The notes under the pieces: generated by a model | The model's input: only the letters and a program-made list of their open reading frames with translations | What the model was told of the DNA's origin: nothing | The model's database searches: none | Position numbers and translations under genes: made by a program | Assembly: GCA_002753335.1 (NCBI GenBank) | Contig: PEAD01000012.1 | Coordinates: 22,725 to 86,724 of the forward strand | Direction of reading: 5' to 3' | Length of the DNA: 64,000 bases | Origin: Nitrospirae bacterium MYbin3 | GTDB lineage: Bacteria; Nitrospirota; Thermodesulfovibrionia; Thermodesulfovibrionales; Dissulfurispiraceae | Shown here: one piece after another, positions 9,966 to 19,100 of the stretch | How the letters are laid out: every line of letters starts with the position of its first letter | Numbering within the stretch: the first letter of the stretch is position 1

Positions 9966-10394
9966 ATGGCAAAGGCTAAAAAAGCGAAGAAGGCTGCACC
10001 GAAAAAGGTAGTAAAGAAGGCTGCTGCGAAAGGGGCTAAAAAGGCTGCTGCACCCAAGGCTATCACACCTGACAAGCTTGCAAAGCTTTCATTTGAGGAG
10101 CTTGTTTCTGCAAACATTACAGCAATGACACAGACCATAGGCAACTTGAGCGATACGGTCGATATTATTTCACAGAAGATGGAGAGCTTGGCATTCCATG
10201 TAATAGCGATAGAAGGTGTTCTTGCTGAGGTCGTTGCAGCAAGCGGCGTTGACATTGCAGCTATCAACAGCAATATCAATTGCCGGGTAGCAGGCGGCAC
10301 CGATGGAAAAGGCAATGCAAACAGGGCGATAGATATAGCTGCAACAATAGTCGCACCGTTGCCGAAGAAAAAAGCGGCTGTACGCAAGCGTTAA
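9966..10394 (+). CDS. Lys/Ala-rich N-tail protein of unknown function
   Basis: I do not recognise a named family. The 142-residue product begins with about 35 residues made almost only of Lys and Ala, resembling the tails of histone-H1-like bacterial proteins. A mostly alpha-helical middle (about 38-90, amphipathic, rich in Leu, Ile, Ser and Thr) follows, then a Gly/Asn-rich stretch and a short basic end (PKKKAAVRKR). The basic tails suggest nucleic acid binding; that is inference. It has its own extended -10 promoter, a good AAGGAGG site and its own terminator, so it is a single-gene transcript. An isolated Cys lies in NINCRV. Confidence 0.7.
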   Translation: MAKAKKAKKAAPKKVVKKAAAKGAKKAAAPKAITPDKLAKLSFEELVSANITAMTQTIGNLSDTVDIISQKMESLAFHVIAIEGVLAEVVAASGVDIAAINSNINCRVAGGTDGKGNANRAIDIAATIVAPLPKKKAAVRKR

Positions 10395-10410
10395 AACTTT
10401 TTTTGCTCAT

Positions 10411-10447
10411 AAAACGGGAAAGGCTTACAGCTTTTCCCGTTTTTGTT
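10411..10447 (+). terminator. Terminator after the Lys/Ala-rich gene
   Basis: A 14-base-pair stem (10411-10424 with 10430-10443, one G-T pair, five-base loop) with an ACGGGAAA core is followed by more T residues. Confidence 0.85.
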
Positions 10448-10456
10448 TTTAGATGC

Positions 10457-10486
10457 TTGCCAAAAAGTATTTTTTTTTAGTATTAT
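10457..10486 (+). promoter_or_regulatory. Promoter of rpmE
   Basis: TTGCCA (10457-10462) and TATTAT (10481-10486) are 18 bases apart and lie 33 bases before the rpmE start, just downstream of the previous terminator. Confidence 0.55.
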
Positions 10487-10518
10487 AGTTATCCAAATTT
10501 ATTGCAGGAGGGATAAAC

Positions 10519-10719
10519 TTGAAGGAAGGTATTCACCCCAAATATAAAGAAGCAAAAGTGCTCTGCGCCTGCGGCGAAACATTTGCCACAAGGTCAACGA
10601 GGGAGGCGATCCGCCTTGATATATGCTCTAAATGCCACCCTTTCTTTACCGGCAAGCAAAAGCTTGTAGACGCTGAAGGAAGAGTGGAGAAGTTTAAGAA
10701 AAAATACGCAAAGAAGTAG
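10519..10719 (+). CDS. rpmE: Ribosomal protein L31 (zinc form)
   Basis: This is a 66-residue large-subunit ribosomal protein. The N-terminus KEGIHPKY and the four cysteines (Cys16, Cys18, Cys36, Cys39 in CAC and CSKC) are those of the zinc-binding C+ form of L31; [10 protein letters not shown] is the family signature. Translation starts at TTG (10519), supported by the GGAGGG site and by the alignment of the N-terminus. It has its own promoter and terminator. The next genes are the DUF1385 protein and prfA, an order often seen in bacteria. Confidence 0.95.
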   Translation: MKEGIHPKYKEAKVLCACGETFATRSTREAIRLDICSKCHPFFTGKQKLVDAEGRVEKFKKKYAKK

Positions 10720-10738
10720 CTGCTTTTTTAAAAAATAT

Positions 10739-10770
10739 GGGATTAGGTTTGCACATTCCTAATCCCTTTT
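10739..10770 (+). terminator. Terminator after rpmE
   Basis: The stem GGGATTAGG (10739-10747) pairs with CCTAATCCC (10758-10766), with a ten-base loop and a following TTTTATTTTG tract. It ends 22 bases before the next ATG. Confidence 0.8.
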
Positions 10771-10792
10771 ATTTTGTCTTGAGGAGCTTATT

Positions 10793-11692
10793 ATGCAAAA
10801 CATAGGCGGACAGGCGGTAATTGAAGGCGTTATGATGAAGTCCAAAAGCGGCTGGAGTGTTGCTGTACGAGGCCCTAAGGGCGATATCAGCTTTAAGACC
10901 GTAAAGAGCCGCACTATGCCTAAGATTCTTCAACTGCCTGTTATACGCGGAGTTGCCGCTCTTTTCCATGCACTTATAATAGGGGTGAAGGCTATCGAGT
11001 TTTCTGGAGGCGTCGCCTATCAGGAGGACAACGATGAAAAACCGGTGGGGGCGTGGACCATTAGTTTTTCGATACTCGCCGCAATTTTTCTGGCAATGTT
11101 CCTTTTTAAATTTCTTCCGTTGTACATAACTACCCTGCTCAGTGATGTGAATCAGGGAATATCCCAGAGTTCGTTTCTTTTTAATTTTATCGACGGAATT
11201 TTACGTGTCGGCATTTTTCTTTTGTACATTTTTTCTATAGGGCTTTGGAAGGAAATGCGCAGGATTTATGAGTATCACGGTGCAGAGCATAAGGTTATAT
11301 ATGCGTTTGAGGCGGGCGAACCGCTTACGGTTGAGAATGCCAGAAAGTACAAGCCGTACCATACAAGATGCGGAACGAGCTTTCTTTTGATTGTGATGGT
11401 GCTAAGTATAATAATTTTTATGGCGATTCCAAAGGACTGGACATTTGCCGAAAAGCTGTTTTCACGGCTGCTGCTGGTGCCGTTTATTGCCGGAATCTCT
11501 TATGAGGTGCTGAAACTTTCTGCAAAACTGCACGAAAATCCGATATTCAGGCTTGCTATATTGCCTGGACTGCTTCTCCAGAGGATGACCGTACGGGAGC
11601 CTGATGATTCACAGATAGAGGTTGCGATAGCGGCGATAAAAGAGGTTCTTACTCTTGAGCCGGACTTGAAAGAGGCCTGCAGGCAATGTTAG
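10793..11692 (+). CDS. DUF1385 (YqhQ-like) membrane protein
   Basis: The 299-residue protein begins with the family hallmark [13 protein letters not shown] and contains [16 protein letters not shown] and the block [13 protein letters not shown], all typical of DUF1385. Four or so hydrophobic segments lie between residues about 80 and 250. The function is not established. In many bacteria the gene sits between rpmE and prfA, as here. Its stop overlaps the prfA start by 7 bases, which points to translational coupling. A GAGGAG site precedes the ATG. Confidence 0.88.
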   Translation: MQNIGGQAVIEGVMMKSKSGWSVAVRGPKGDISFKTVKSRTMPKILQLPVIRGVAALFHALIIGVKAIEFSGGVAYQEDNDEKPVGAWTISFSILAAIFLAMFLFKFLPLYITTLLSDVNQGISQSSFLFNFIDGILRVGIFLLYIFSIGLWKEMRRIYEYHGAEHKVIYAFEAGEPLTVENARKYKPYHTRCGTSFLLIVMVLSIIIFMAIPKDWTFAEKLFSRLLLVPFIAGISYEVLKLSAKLHENPIFRLAILPGLLLQRMTVREPDDSQIEVAIAAIKEVLTLEPDLKEACRQC

Positions 11693-12747
11693 AAAAGCTT
11701 TTGCTCATAGAAGAAAAATACGAGGCAAACAATCAGGCCTTGATGGACAATATTGTTTTGTCGAATCCTCAGGAGTATCAGCGTTATTCAAAAGAGCAGT
11801 CGGAGCTCACACCTATTGTTGAAAAGATCAGGGAGTATAAAAAGCTGCTTAAGGGCATAGAGGATTCGGAGGAGATGCTCAAAGGCGGTGATGCTGAGAT
11901 AAAAGAGCTTGCGCAGGAAGAGCTCGAGGAGCTCAAGAAAAGAAAGCCGGAGCTTGAAGAAGAGCTCAAACTGATGCTTTTGCCCAAGGACCCACGGGAT
12001 GACAGAAACGTAATACTTGAGATACGTGCAGGAACCGGAGGCGAGGAAGCGGCCTTGTTCGGCGCATCTCTTTTCAGAATGTACGCAAAGTATGCCGAGG
12101 CAAGGAGATGGAAGATAGAGGTTATAGATTCAAACCCTACCGGACTTGGCGGCATTAAAGAAATAATAGCCAATATAACCGGAAAGGGCGCATACAGCAA
12201 ACTTAAATACGAGAGCGGTGTGCATAGAGTGCAGCGCGTACCGGTCACCGAGGCTTCAGGCAGAATACACACATCAGCCGCTACTGTGGCTGTTCTCCCG
12301 GAGGCTGAAGAGGTTGATATAAAGGTTGAGGAAAAAGATTTGAGGATCGACACCTTCTGCGCATCAGGACCCGGAGGTCAGGGCGTCAACACCACCTATT
12401 CTGCAGTAAGGATAACTCATGTTCCCACAGGCCTTGTTGTTCAGTGTCAGGATGAACGCTCGCAGATAAAGAACCGTGATAAGGCTATGAAAGTGTTAAG
12501 GGCGAGGCTGCTTGAGCTCGAGATGGAAAAGAAGGAGAAGGAGCGAGCCCAGGACAGAAAAAGTCAGGTCGGTACGGGCGACAGGAGCGAACGCATACGT
12601 ACTTACAACTATCCGCAGAACCGTGTCACCGACCACAGGATCGGGCTTACGCTTCACAAGCTTGAGCAGGTGCTTGAAGGTGATCTTGAAGAAATGATCG
12701 ATGCGCTTAACACACACTACCAGGCCGAGAGGCTCAAGGATTTATAG
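11686..12747 (+). CDS. prfA: Peptide chain release factor 1
   Basis: This 353-residue class I release factor reads UAA and UAG. The GGQ motif that drives peptidyl-tRNA hydrolysis is at residues 230-232 (GPGGQGVN). The anticodon-like tripeptide region reads [15 protein letters not shown], i.e. the P-x-T form of RF1, not the SPF of RF2. GTGGEEA and [13 protein letters not shown] are further RF1 blocks. The start overlaps the end of the DUF1385 gene. The release-factor methyltransferase gene prmC, a common next neighbour, is not here; an unrelated hydrolase follows. Confidence 0.96.
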   Translation: MLEKLLLIEEKYEANNQALMDNIVLSNPQEYQRYSKEQSELTPIVEKIREYKKLLKGIEDSEEMLKGGDAEIKELAQEELEELKKRKPELEEELKLMLLPKDPRDDRNVILEIRAGTGGEEAALFGASLFRMYAKYAEARRWKIEVIDSNPTGLGGIKEIIANITGKGAYSKLKYESGVHRVQRVPVTEASGRIHTSAATVAVLPEAEEVDIKVEEKDLRIDTFCASGPGGQGVNTTYSAVRITHVPTGLVVQCQDERSQIKNRDKAMKVLRARLLELEMEKKEKERAQDRKSQVGTGDRSERIRTYNYPQNRVTDHRIGLTLHKLEQVLEGDLEEMIDALNTHYQAERLKDL

Positions 12748-12776
12748 CTGTTTCTGACTGTTCTATTTCGGTCGGT

Positions 12777-13610
12777 ATGAAGAGTATGTTTTTTTCGGTT
12801 ATAGCGAGCATAGTGTTCGGATATGCTATCTTTTTGGGATTAATCTATCTTACTCAAGACAGCATGGTCTATTTCCCCGTAAAGGAACTTTTTACAAATC
12901 CCAAGCAGTCGGGCATGGAATACGATGAGGTCATGTTTAGTACCTCAGACGGCATTACCATATCCGCATGGTATATTCCTGTTCAGTCTGGTGTACAGGA
13001 GAGGGGTACGGTTCTGTTTTGCCACGGCAATGCCGGCAATATTTCTCATAGAATAGATTCGATACGCATCTTTCATGAACTCGGCTTTTCGGTGCTGATT
13101 TTCGATTATCGCGGGTATGGCAACAGCGGGGGCAAACCATCCGAAGACGGTACATATCTTGATGCCGAGGCTGCTTGGGAATATCTTACGATGACAAAGA
13201 AGATAAGTCCAGATAAGATAATCCTTTTCGGCCGTTCGCTGGGAAGCGCTGTAGCAGCAGAAACAGCGCTAAGAAAAAAAGCGGGTGTTCTTGTAATAGA
13301 GTCTGGCTTTACATCGCTGTCCGATTTAGGCAGCTTTATTTATCCTTACCTTCCTGTTAGGCTTATCGCAAAATATAAATATTCGACTATTGATAAAATC
13401 AGCGGTATAAATATTCCGAAACTTTTCATTCACAGCCCTGACGACCAGATAGTGCCTTTTAAACAAGGCAGGGAGCTATACGAAAAAGCGGCCGGCCCGA
13501 AGGAATTTCTGGAGATAAAAGGCGGCCACAACGATGGTTTTATGGTCACCGGAAGGCCTTATATAGACGGAATGAACAGGTTTATTTCGGATCATCTTAT
13601 GCCGAATTGA
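12777..13610 (+). CDS. Alpha/beta hydrolase (Bem46/ABHD13-like)
   Basis: The 277-residue protein has one N-terminal hydrophobic segment (residues about 5-25), probably a membrane anchor, followed by an alpha/beta-hydrolase fold. The oxyanion region reads FCHGNAGN, the nucleophile elbow is FGRSLGSA (Ser), and the likely acid and base are Asp in HSPDDQIVP and His in GGHNDGF. This layout matches the Bem46/FrsA-like serine hydrolases of unknown substrate. It lies 29 bases after prfA, so it may share its transcript. The ribosome-binding site is weak. Confidence 0.85.
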   Translation: MKSMFFSVIASIVFGYAIFLGLIYLTQDSMVYFPVKELFTNPKQSGMEYDEVMFSTSDGITISAWYIPVQSGVQERGTVLFCHGNAGNISHRIDSIRIFHELGFSVLIFDYRGYGNSGGKPSEDGTYLDAEAAWEYLTMTKKISPDKIILFGRSLGSAVAAETALRKKAGVLVIESGFTSLSDLGSFIYPYLPVRLIAKYKYSTIDKISGINIPKLFIHSPDDQIVPFKQGRELYEKAAGPKEFLEIKGGHNDGFMVTGRPYIDGMNRFISDHLMPN

Positions 13611-13635
13611 AAAAAGATTAGAATGAAAAAATAGT

Positions 13636-13665
13636 TTGACACGCGCTATACTATTTAAATACATT
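13636..13665 (+). promoter_or_regulatory. Possible promoter of the DUF3365 gene
   Basis: A perfect TTGACA (13636-13641) is followed 18 bases later by TACATT (13660-13665). The start codon is 50 bases downstream. The -10 match is only partial. Confidence 0.4.
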
Positions 13666-13714
13666 GAAAACTTTTTAATTTACGTTTCAGAAATTAAAAT
13701 CTGATGGGGGCAAT

Positions 13715-14431
13715 ATGAAAAAAATTGCTATTTTTCTTGCAGCAGCAGCTTTGTTTTCGGGAATAGCTTTTGCCGGAGAAAAAGAGGAGGCGATCGCTGT
13801 TGCCGTTGCGGATTATCTTTTGTCCGCAAGGGACGTGCTGTCGAATAACCAAATACTGATAAACGATGCTTCAAAGGGAGATAAGGGTTTTACACCGGAC
13901 GTTTATGAAAAACAGGTACAGGTCAGGTTTCTTGCAGCGGCAGGCATAGATGTAAAATCGCTTACGGGCAAAGAGAACGAAGAGCTTCATAAGGCGATAT
14001 ATAAGATACATGCTGCCGCAAAAGAAGTGATTGCCGAGGCGCAGGCGCAGATAAACGAGAAGGGCAAGGGTTTTAAGTGGTTTAACCCGGCCGTCTTCGG
14101 GAGGCGCGTTGGCGAGAAGCTCCAAGCTTCAGGGATTACAGTTAAGCAGACGAGTCTCAAGTATCGTAACGATAAAAATAAGCCGGATGAGTTTGAGTCA
14201 GGAATGCTTAAGAAATTTGAAGCCGGCAAAAAAGACGCTCATTTTGAAGAGGCTGTAGTAAATGGGACTAAAATGGCGCGGTATATTCTTCCGGTCCATG
14301 TTTACAAAGGCTGTCTCAGCTGCCACGGCGATCCTATAGGTGAAAAAGATATCTCCGGATATGCAAAAGAGGGCTACAAAGAGGGACAGATTCGAGGCGC
14401 TATAAGCGTGATGGTTCCTATAAAACAATAA
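13715..14431 (+). CDS. Secreted DUF3365 (Tll0287-like) c-type haem protein
   Basis: The 238-residue protein starts with a signal peptide (cleavage likely after FAGIAFA, about residue 20). The body carries the DUF3365 pattern, including FNPAVFGRRVGEKL and the segment around the haem site. One haem c motif is present, Cys200-Cys203-His204 in GCLSCHGD. Such domains are periplasmic haem sensors or electron carriers, often joined to histidine kinases or chemoreceptors; here it stands alone. A GGGGG site precedes the ATG. A separate promoter is likely in the 104-base gap upstream. Confidence 0.88.
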   Translation: MKKIAIFLAAAALFSGIAFAGEKEEAIAVAVADYLLSARDVLSNNQILINDASKGDKGFTPDVYEKQVQVRFLAAAGIDVKSLTGKENEELHKAIYKIHAAAKEVIAEAQAQINEKGKGFKWFNPAVFGRRVGEKLQASGITVKQTSLKYRNDKNKPDEFESGMLKKFEAGKKDAHFEEAVVNGTKMARYILPVHVYKGCLSCHGDPIGEKDISGYAKEGYKEGQIRGAISVMVPIKQ

Positions 14432-14452
14432 CTTTACTGTAAGGCTGGTTTT

Positions 14453-14935
14453 ATGGAACGACGCAGCAAAGAGATGACCCGGATCAATCCTGAGGATATA
14501 TTAAGAAAAAGGTTTTCCGCGCGCTTCAGGGGGGCTTCGCGCAAAAAGGTGCTTGAGTTTCTAGACACCACAAGTCTTATGCTGCGGGATGCCTTGGTCG
14601 AGAATATGGATTTAAGGGAGCGGCTTAAGGCATCGGCAGATACTCTTAAAGAGCGCAAGGATGAGAGCAATTTGGTTATCGATAAACTGACTGTTTCGAT
14701 ACAGGAAGCCAAACATATGCGCTCTGAGGCTCTAAACAGGGCATTTCAGATTATGGCCCAAACTGATGAAAAGGTTGAGCGCATGATTGCCAAGGCCCAG
14801 CTTGAATCTATCAAAATTCATGAAGACATAGACCAGGCAAGGATATTGAAGCTTCATTTCCAAAACGAGCTGGATATGCTTGTGGGCAATCATCTTGAAA
14901 TGATTGAGCATGTTATTACAGGAAAGGGCGAGTGA
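14453..14935 (+). CDS. DivIVA-domain-like coiled-coil protein
   Basis: The 160-residue protein resembles DivIVA: an N-terminal INPEDILRKRFSARFRG segment with the K/R-R-FRG block, then VLEFLDTTSLMLRDALVEN, then a long helical coiled coil to the C-terminus. DivIVA proteins bind negatively curved membrane and organise cell poles and division or cell-wall growth. No partner is visible next to it. Two start codons are possible, ATG at 14453 or at 14474 (then beginning MTRINPED); neither has a strong ribosome-binding site. The stop lies inside the loop of a hairpin shared with the convergent gene. Confidence 0.7.
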   Translation: MERRSKEMTRINPEDILRKRFSARFRGASRKKVLEFLDTTSLMLRDALVENMDLRERLKASADTLKERKDESNLVIDKLTVSIQEAKHMRSEALNRAFQIMAQTDEKVERMIAKAQLESIKIHEDIDQARILKLHFQNELDMLVGNHLEMIEHVITGKGE

Positions 14936-14958
14936 GTTATTTTGCCTTTCCTGTTTTC
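14918..14958. terminator. Hairpin shared by two convergent genes
   Basis: ACAGGAAAGG (14918-14927) pairs with CCTTTCCTGT (14945-14954). Both stop codons (14933-14935 on the plus strand, 14937-14939 on the minus strand) lie in the 17-base loop. On the plus strand it is followed by TTTCT; the minus-strand tail is not T-rich. Confidence 0.55.
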
Positions 14959-15629
14959 TGATTCATAAGATACATTTCTAGCGAGTTCTTGTATGTGCTT
15001 TCGCAGTTTAGCTTTTTGAAGATAGATACAATATCTTTATATACTGTTTTGTCACCAATGCTCCGTGCCATCAAGTAGCCGTAAAAGGGGCCTTCTACAA
15101 TTGATTTTTTCAGTTCATCAAGAGGGATTTCTTCAACAATTTTTCCGCAATACATCACATCCACAACATCTTTCAATACAGCTGCTGCCTGAGGAGAATT
15201 AAGATTGAGGCTGTTTATAAACTTGCGGCTTGTTTCTGGCTCCACAGCAGTCTGCGCCGGACTTAATGCAGTGGCGGACTCAGCTTTTTGAGCAGGCTGT
15301 TGGGGCTGCTGTGTTTGCTCGGGTTTCGCAGCTGCAGGCAGAGTTTGAAGAGGTTTGTCTGCAGTCTTAACTTCAGTAGAAGATGACTGGACTTCAGAAA
15401 CTTTAGCCGGTAGTGGCTGGACATCTTTTTTCAAAACTTCTTGTTGTTCTTTTGCAGGTTCCGCTTTCTGTTGTCCCTTCACCTCTTTTTGTTCCGGTTT
15501 CTTTTCTTCAACCTTGTCTTTAGGGTTTTTATCGAACCAATTAAGAGGATTCAGCTCTAAAGCAAACGCTGTGTGGGTAAAAGCCGGTATAAGCAAAACC
15601 ACAACCATAGCAAAAAAAAGTCTTTTCAT
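14937..15629 (-). CDS. Secreted Pro/Gln/Lys-rich protein, unknown function
   Basis: I do not recognise this 230-residue protein. It begins with a signal peptide (KRLFFAMVVVLLIP..., cleavage likely after FTHTAFA, about residue 23). A disordered, low-complexity stretch rich in Lys, Glu, Gln and Pro covers residues about 35-125. The C-terminal about 100 residues look folded and contain two Cys (DVMYCGKI and KKLNCEST) that could pair in the periplasm. I chose the ATG at 15629 because CAGGAGG lies upstream and it places the signal peptide at the start. It is convergent with the DivIVA-like gene. Confidence 0.75.
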   Translation of the reverse strand: MKRLFFAMVVVLLIPAFTHTAFALELNPLNWFDKNPKDKVEEKKPEQKEVKGQQKAEPAKEQQEVLKKDVQPLPAKVSEVQSSSTEVKTADKPLQTLPAAAKPEQTQQPQQPAQKAESATALSPAQTAVEPETSRKFINSLNLNSPQAAAVLKDVVDVMYCGKIVEEIPLDELKKSIVEGPFYGYLMARSIGDKTVYKDIVSIFKKLNCESTYKNSLEMYLMNQKTGKAK

Positions 15630-15976
15630 TATCGCCTCCTGATATTTTCTATAATTAGTTTTCTGGGCAATTATGTATCGAATATACATTGTTCCAATCT
15701 AGAAGTAAAACATAGTATCGCAAAAAAGAGCCATACATTTCTGCACAGCTCTTTGTATATAGTTGATGAAATGTCTCTGTGGTGGGCCACAAGCCTCTTT
15801 TTCAATTGTGGGAGCTTCGGCAGATGCTTTAGGCTTCCCCCTCGCTTCTGGGGGCTTGCTCACCACATCTTGTTCCAGCTCCATTGCTGCTTATAATTCC
15901 TTATGGCTTACACCACAGAGAGTCATTGCAATCTTCTCGTATGATAAAAGCCTATCACCGAAAACAATCTTCGTCA

Positions 15977-16004
15977 AGATAAATTTTGACAGATAAATTT
16001 TGAC
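15977..16004. repeat. Two tandem copies of a 14-base unit
   Basis: AGATAAATTTTGAC occurs twice in direct, perfect succession (15977-15990 and 15991-16004). It may be replication slippage or a binding-site pair. No further copy was noticed nearby. Confidence 0.85.
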
Positions 16005-16168
16005 AAATAGGTATAGAAAAAGATTTCTTAACTGCTTCAAAATTCTATGCGGTTAGAGTATTTTTCAAGGCTAATCCTATTTATAAACTTGACTGAAACT
16101 TTGTTTTTGATTTTTACCTTCTCAACTAGTGCATTAGATAAGCCATATGGGAATTTAGCGATTTCTGT

Positions 16169-16177
16169 TGCTATAAT
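16169..16177 (+). promoter_or_regulatory. Extended -10 promoter abutting the start codon
   Basis: TGC-TATAAT (box 16172-16177) ends 5 bases before the ATG at 16183. Transcription from it would be expected to begin at or next to that ATG, giving a leaderless mRNA, and there is no ribosome-binding site before the ATG. Confidence 0.55.
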
Positions 16178-16182
16178 TAACA

Positions 16183-19100
16183 ATGCATGCTGCATCAGGA
16201 AAATACATTCAAGGCTTTGAACATTGTCTATTCAGGCTGTTTCATAATACGCTTCTTTATTCTTTGCCTGTCTTTCTGACGCTTATATTTGCGAACATAT
16301 CTTTTGCTGAAGAGCAATGGGCCAAGACCTTCGGCGGCTCAGGCCGGGAAGAGGCATATTCAGTAGAGCAGACTAGCGATGGCGGATATATTGTTGCCGG
16401 CTACACTGATTCGTTCGGTGCAGGCAATGAAGATGTATGGGTTATGAAGTTCGATGCCAGCGGCAATATAATGTGGCAAAAGACTTATGGAGGCACAGAC
16501 AGCGACTGGGCAAACTCTATAAAACAGACTTCTGACGGCGGGTACATAGTTGCCGGTGTTACATATTCTTTTGGAGCAGGCAGTTCCGATATTTGGGTGC
16601 TGAAGCTTTATGACAATGGGTCTGTGCAGTGGCAGAATACATACGGAGGCACAGACAGTGACTTTGCCAACTCGGTTAGCCAGACCAGCGATGGCGGATA
16701 TATTGTTGCTGGAGTAACCTATTCGTTCGGAGTTGTCAATGCGGATGCGTGGGTTTTGAAGCTCGCGGCTAACGGGACTGAGCAATGGAATACAACATAC
16801 GGCGGTGCAGGCAATGATTTTGCGAACTCTATTCAACAAACTTCGGACGGTGGATATATTGTTGCTGGGGACACAGACTCTTTTTATACGGATTATGCTG
16901 ACCATAGGTACGAGAACAGGAATGTCTGGGTTATAAAGCTAAACCCCACAGGAGGCGTCACATGGGAGCGTATATACCAAGGCACCTCATTTGACTTTGC
17001 GAACTCTGTGCAGCAAACAAGCGATGGTGGCTATATCGTTGCTGGCTACACGTGGTCGTCCGGCGCAGGCAACGAGGATGTATGGATACTGAAGCTGGCA
17101 GATACAGGCGCTCATCAGTGGCAATACACTTACGGAGGCGCTTACAATGACTGGGCATATTCTGCCAGACAGACCTCTGATGAAGGCTTTATCGTTGTTG
17201 GAGTCACCTATTCTTTTAATTCGGCCAACGGTGATATTTGGATTCTAAAACTTTACAATAACGGCACTATCCAGTGGCAGAAGTCTTATGGGGGAGTTAG
17301 CGGAGACGGTGCTTATTCGATACGCGAGACTTCTGATGGCGGCTATATTGTTGCAGGAGTCACGTATTCGTTCGATGCGGTGAGCGGCGATTTCTGGATT
17401 CTTAAGCTGCCCGGAAGCGGTTCGATCACCTTTTCTGCCGGAAGCGGCGCATCCCAAAACAATACCAGTTCGACTTTGGCAGCCAGCTTTATCAAGTCGG
17501 ATGTAGTAACAGTATTCTCAACGCTTAACCCCGTGGACAATGTGTCGAATACATTTGTTACTCCTAAGGACAGTCTTGCTGCTGTAGCTTCCCAAAGGGA
17601 GGGGACATGTTCGTTCACTCTCTCATCAGACAATAAATCTTATACATCTGAAGGAGGTGTGGATAATGTAACGGTTGCCGCTTCTCTTGGCAGCTGCACA
17701 TGGCAGGCTACAACGAGCAGCTCATGGATAACCATTACCTCAGCGACGAATTTTACAGGAAGCGGCACTATGAGTTACTCATATCCGGTCAACACGGGAG
17801 CTGTGAGGACCGGAGCGATAATCTTAGGCGGGAAAACGCTTTCTGTGACACAGAACGGCTGTACCTTTGCGCTTACGTATGATAACACTTCATTTTCCTA
17901 TTCAAGTGGAACCCGCAGCATAATAATCAGTCCGTCAAGTCAGGAATGCACATGGGAGGTTGTGAATAACTCCTCATGGATTTCGATCACTAACAATACG
18001 AGCGGTTCAGGCAGTTATACGCTTGGATATTCTGTTTCGGCGAATACAGCATCGAGTATGCGCACTGCCAATATTACTGTAGCAGGACAAACGGTCACTA
18101 TAACGCAGGAAGCTATCTGTAGTTATACACTTTCGTCCTTGGAGCAAGCGTTCACTTCGACTGGCGGCAGCGGCAGCGTGAATGTAACCGCAACTCCGTC
18201 GAACTGTTCATGGAGCGTAAGCAAAAACGCAAATTGGATAACCCTTACTTCGGCCACGAGCGGCACTGGAAACGGCATAGTGACATACACAGTGGCTGGC
18301 AGATCAGATTCAGGGCCCAGTTTTTCTGGCGCGCTAACTATTGCCGGTCTGACACATTCCGTTACTCAATCGGCTGCTACATCAGGCCAGTCAAATAATT
18401 TAGCCGGAACCAGCGGTTCAGGGACAGGCTCAACAACGGTGACAGGTACAGGAACGACCGGTACAACAGGAACTGGCACAACCGGCAGTTCGACAACAGG
18501 AACCGGTGGTACTACAGGACAGACGGCTACAGTTGTGGTTGGCGCCGATACTCCTATTTTTGCAACCGCTTCAGACCAGGTTACAACATCCTCTTCTCAA
18601 TCAGAAAGCGCGGCTAAGGCAGGTGTGTCGGTTCCGGGCAGCGGATGTTTATACACCCTCTCTTCATCGAGTGTTTCGATGGGACCTGCCGGCGGCACGG
18701 GATCCGTAACGGTTTCTGTATCTTCCAAATCTGCCAACGCATGCACATGGATTGCTTCGAGCGGTTCTCAATGGATATCCATAACAGGAGGAGGGTCTGG
18801 AGCAGGCACAGGTGTTGTAAGTTTTTTTGTATCGCCCAATAATGGCAGGGAGAGAACCGGCTCTCTTGCAATAGCCGGACAAACGATTGTTGTAACACAG
18901 GAAGAGCTGCCGTGCACATATTCGATAAATCCGCAGGGGCAGGCTTTTAGCAGCTTCAAGGGTTCTGGTTCAGTTGTGGTTGCGGCGTTTCCTGAATATT
19001 GTGTTTGGGATGCTTTCAGCAGCGATTCATGGCTTTCGGTTTCTTTTGGGGACAAAGGCATGGGCAATGGGGTGGTTTATTACGGAGTTGCCGAAAATGC

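Larger units (their letters stand above)
15630..16182. other. Gene-poor region with a degraded minus-strand reading frame
   Basis: No intact gene is convincing here. The minus strand carries one frame from about 16020 down to 15699 interrupted by a single TAA (15891-15893). The part after it could start at ATG 15884 and encode 61 residues (ELEQDVVSKPPEARG onward); the part before it reads GDRLLSYEKIAMTLCGVSHK, faintly like a helix-turn-helix. This could be a decayed gene or chance. A 14-base tandem repeat (15977-16004) lies upstream of that frame, and a strong -10 box stands at 16172. Confidence 0.35.

Noticed and set aside
11784..12353. 189-codon minus-strand frame, Ser-rich
   Set aside because: It lies wholly inside prfA, has a low-complexity Ser composition typical of an antisense shadow, and no ribosome-binding site.
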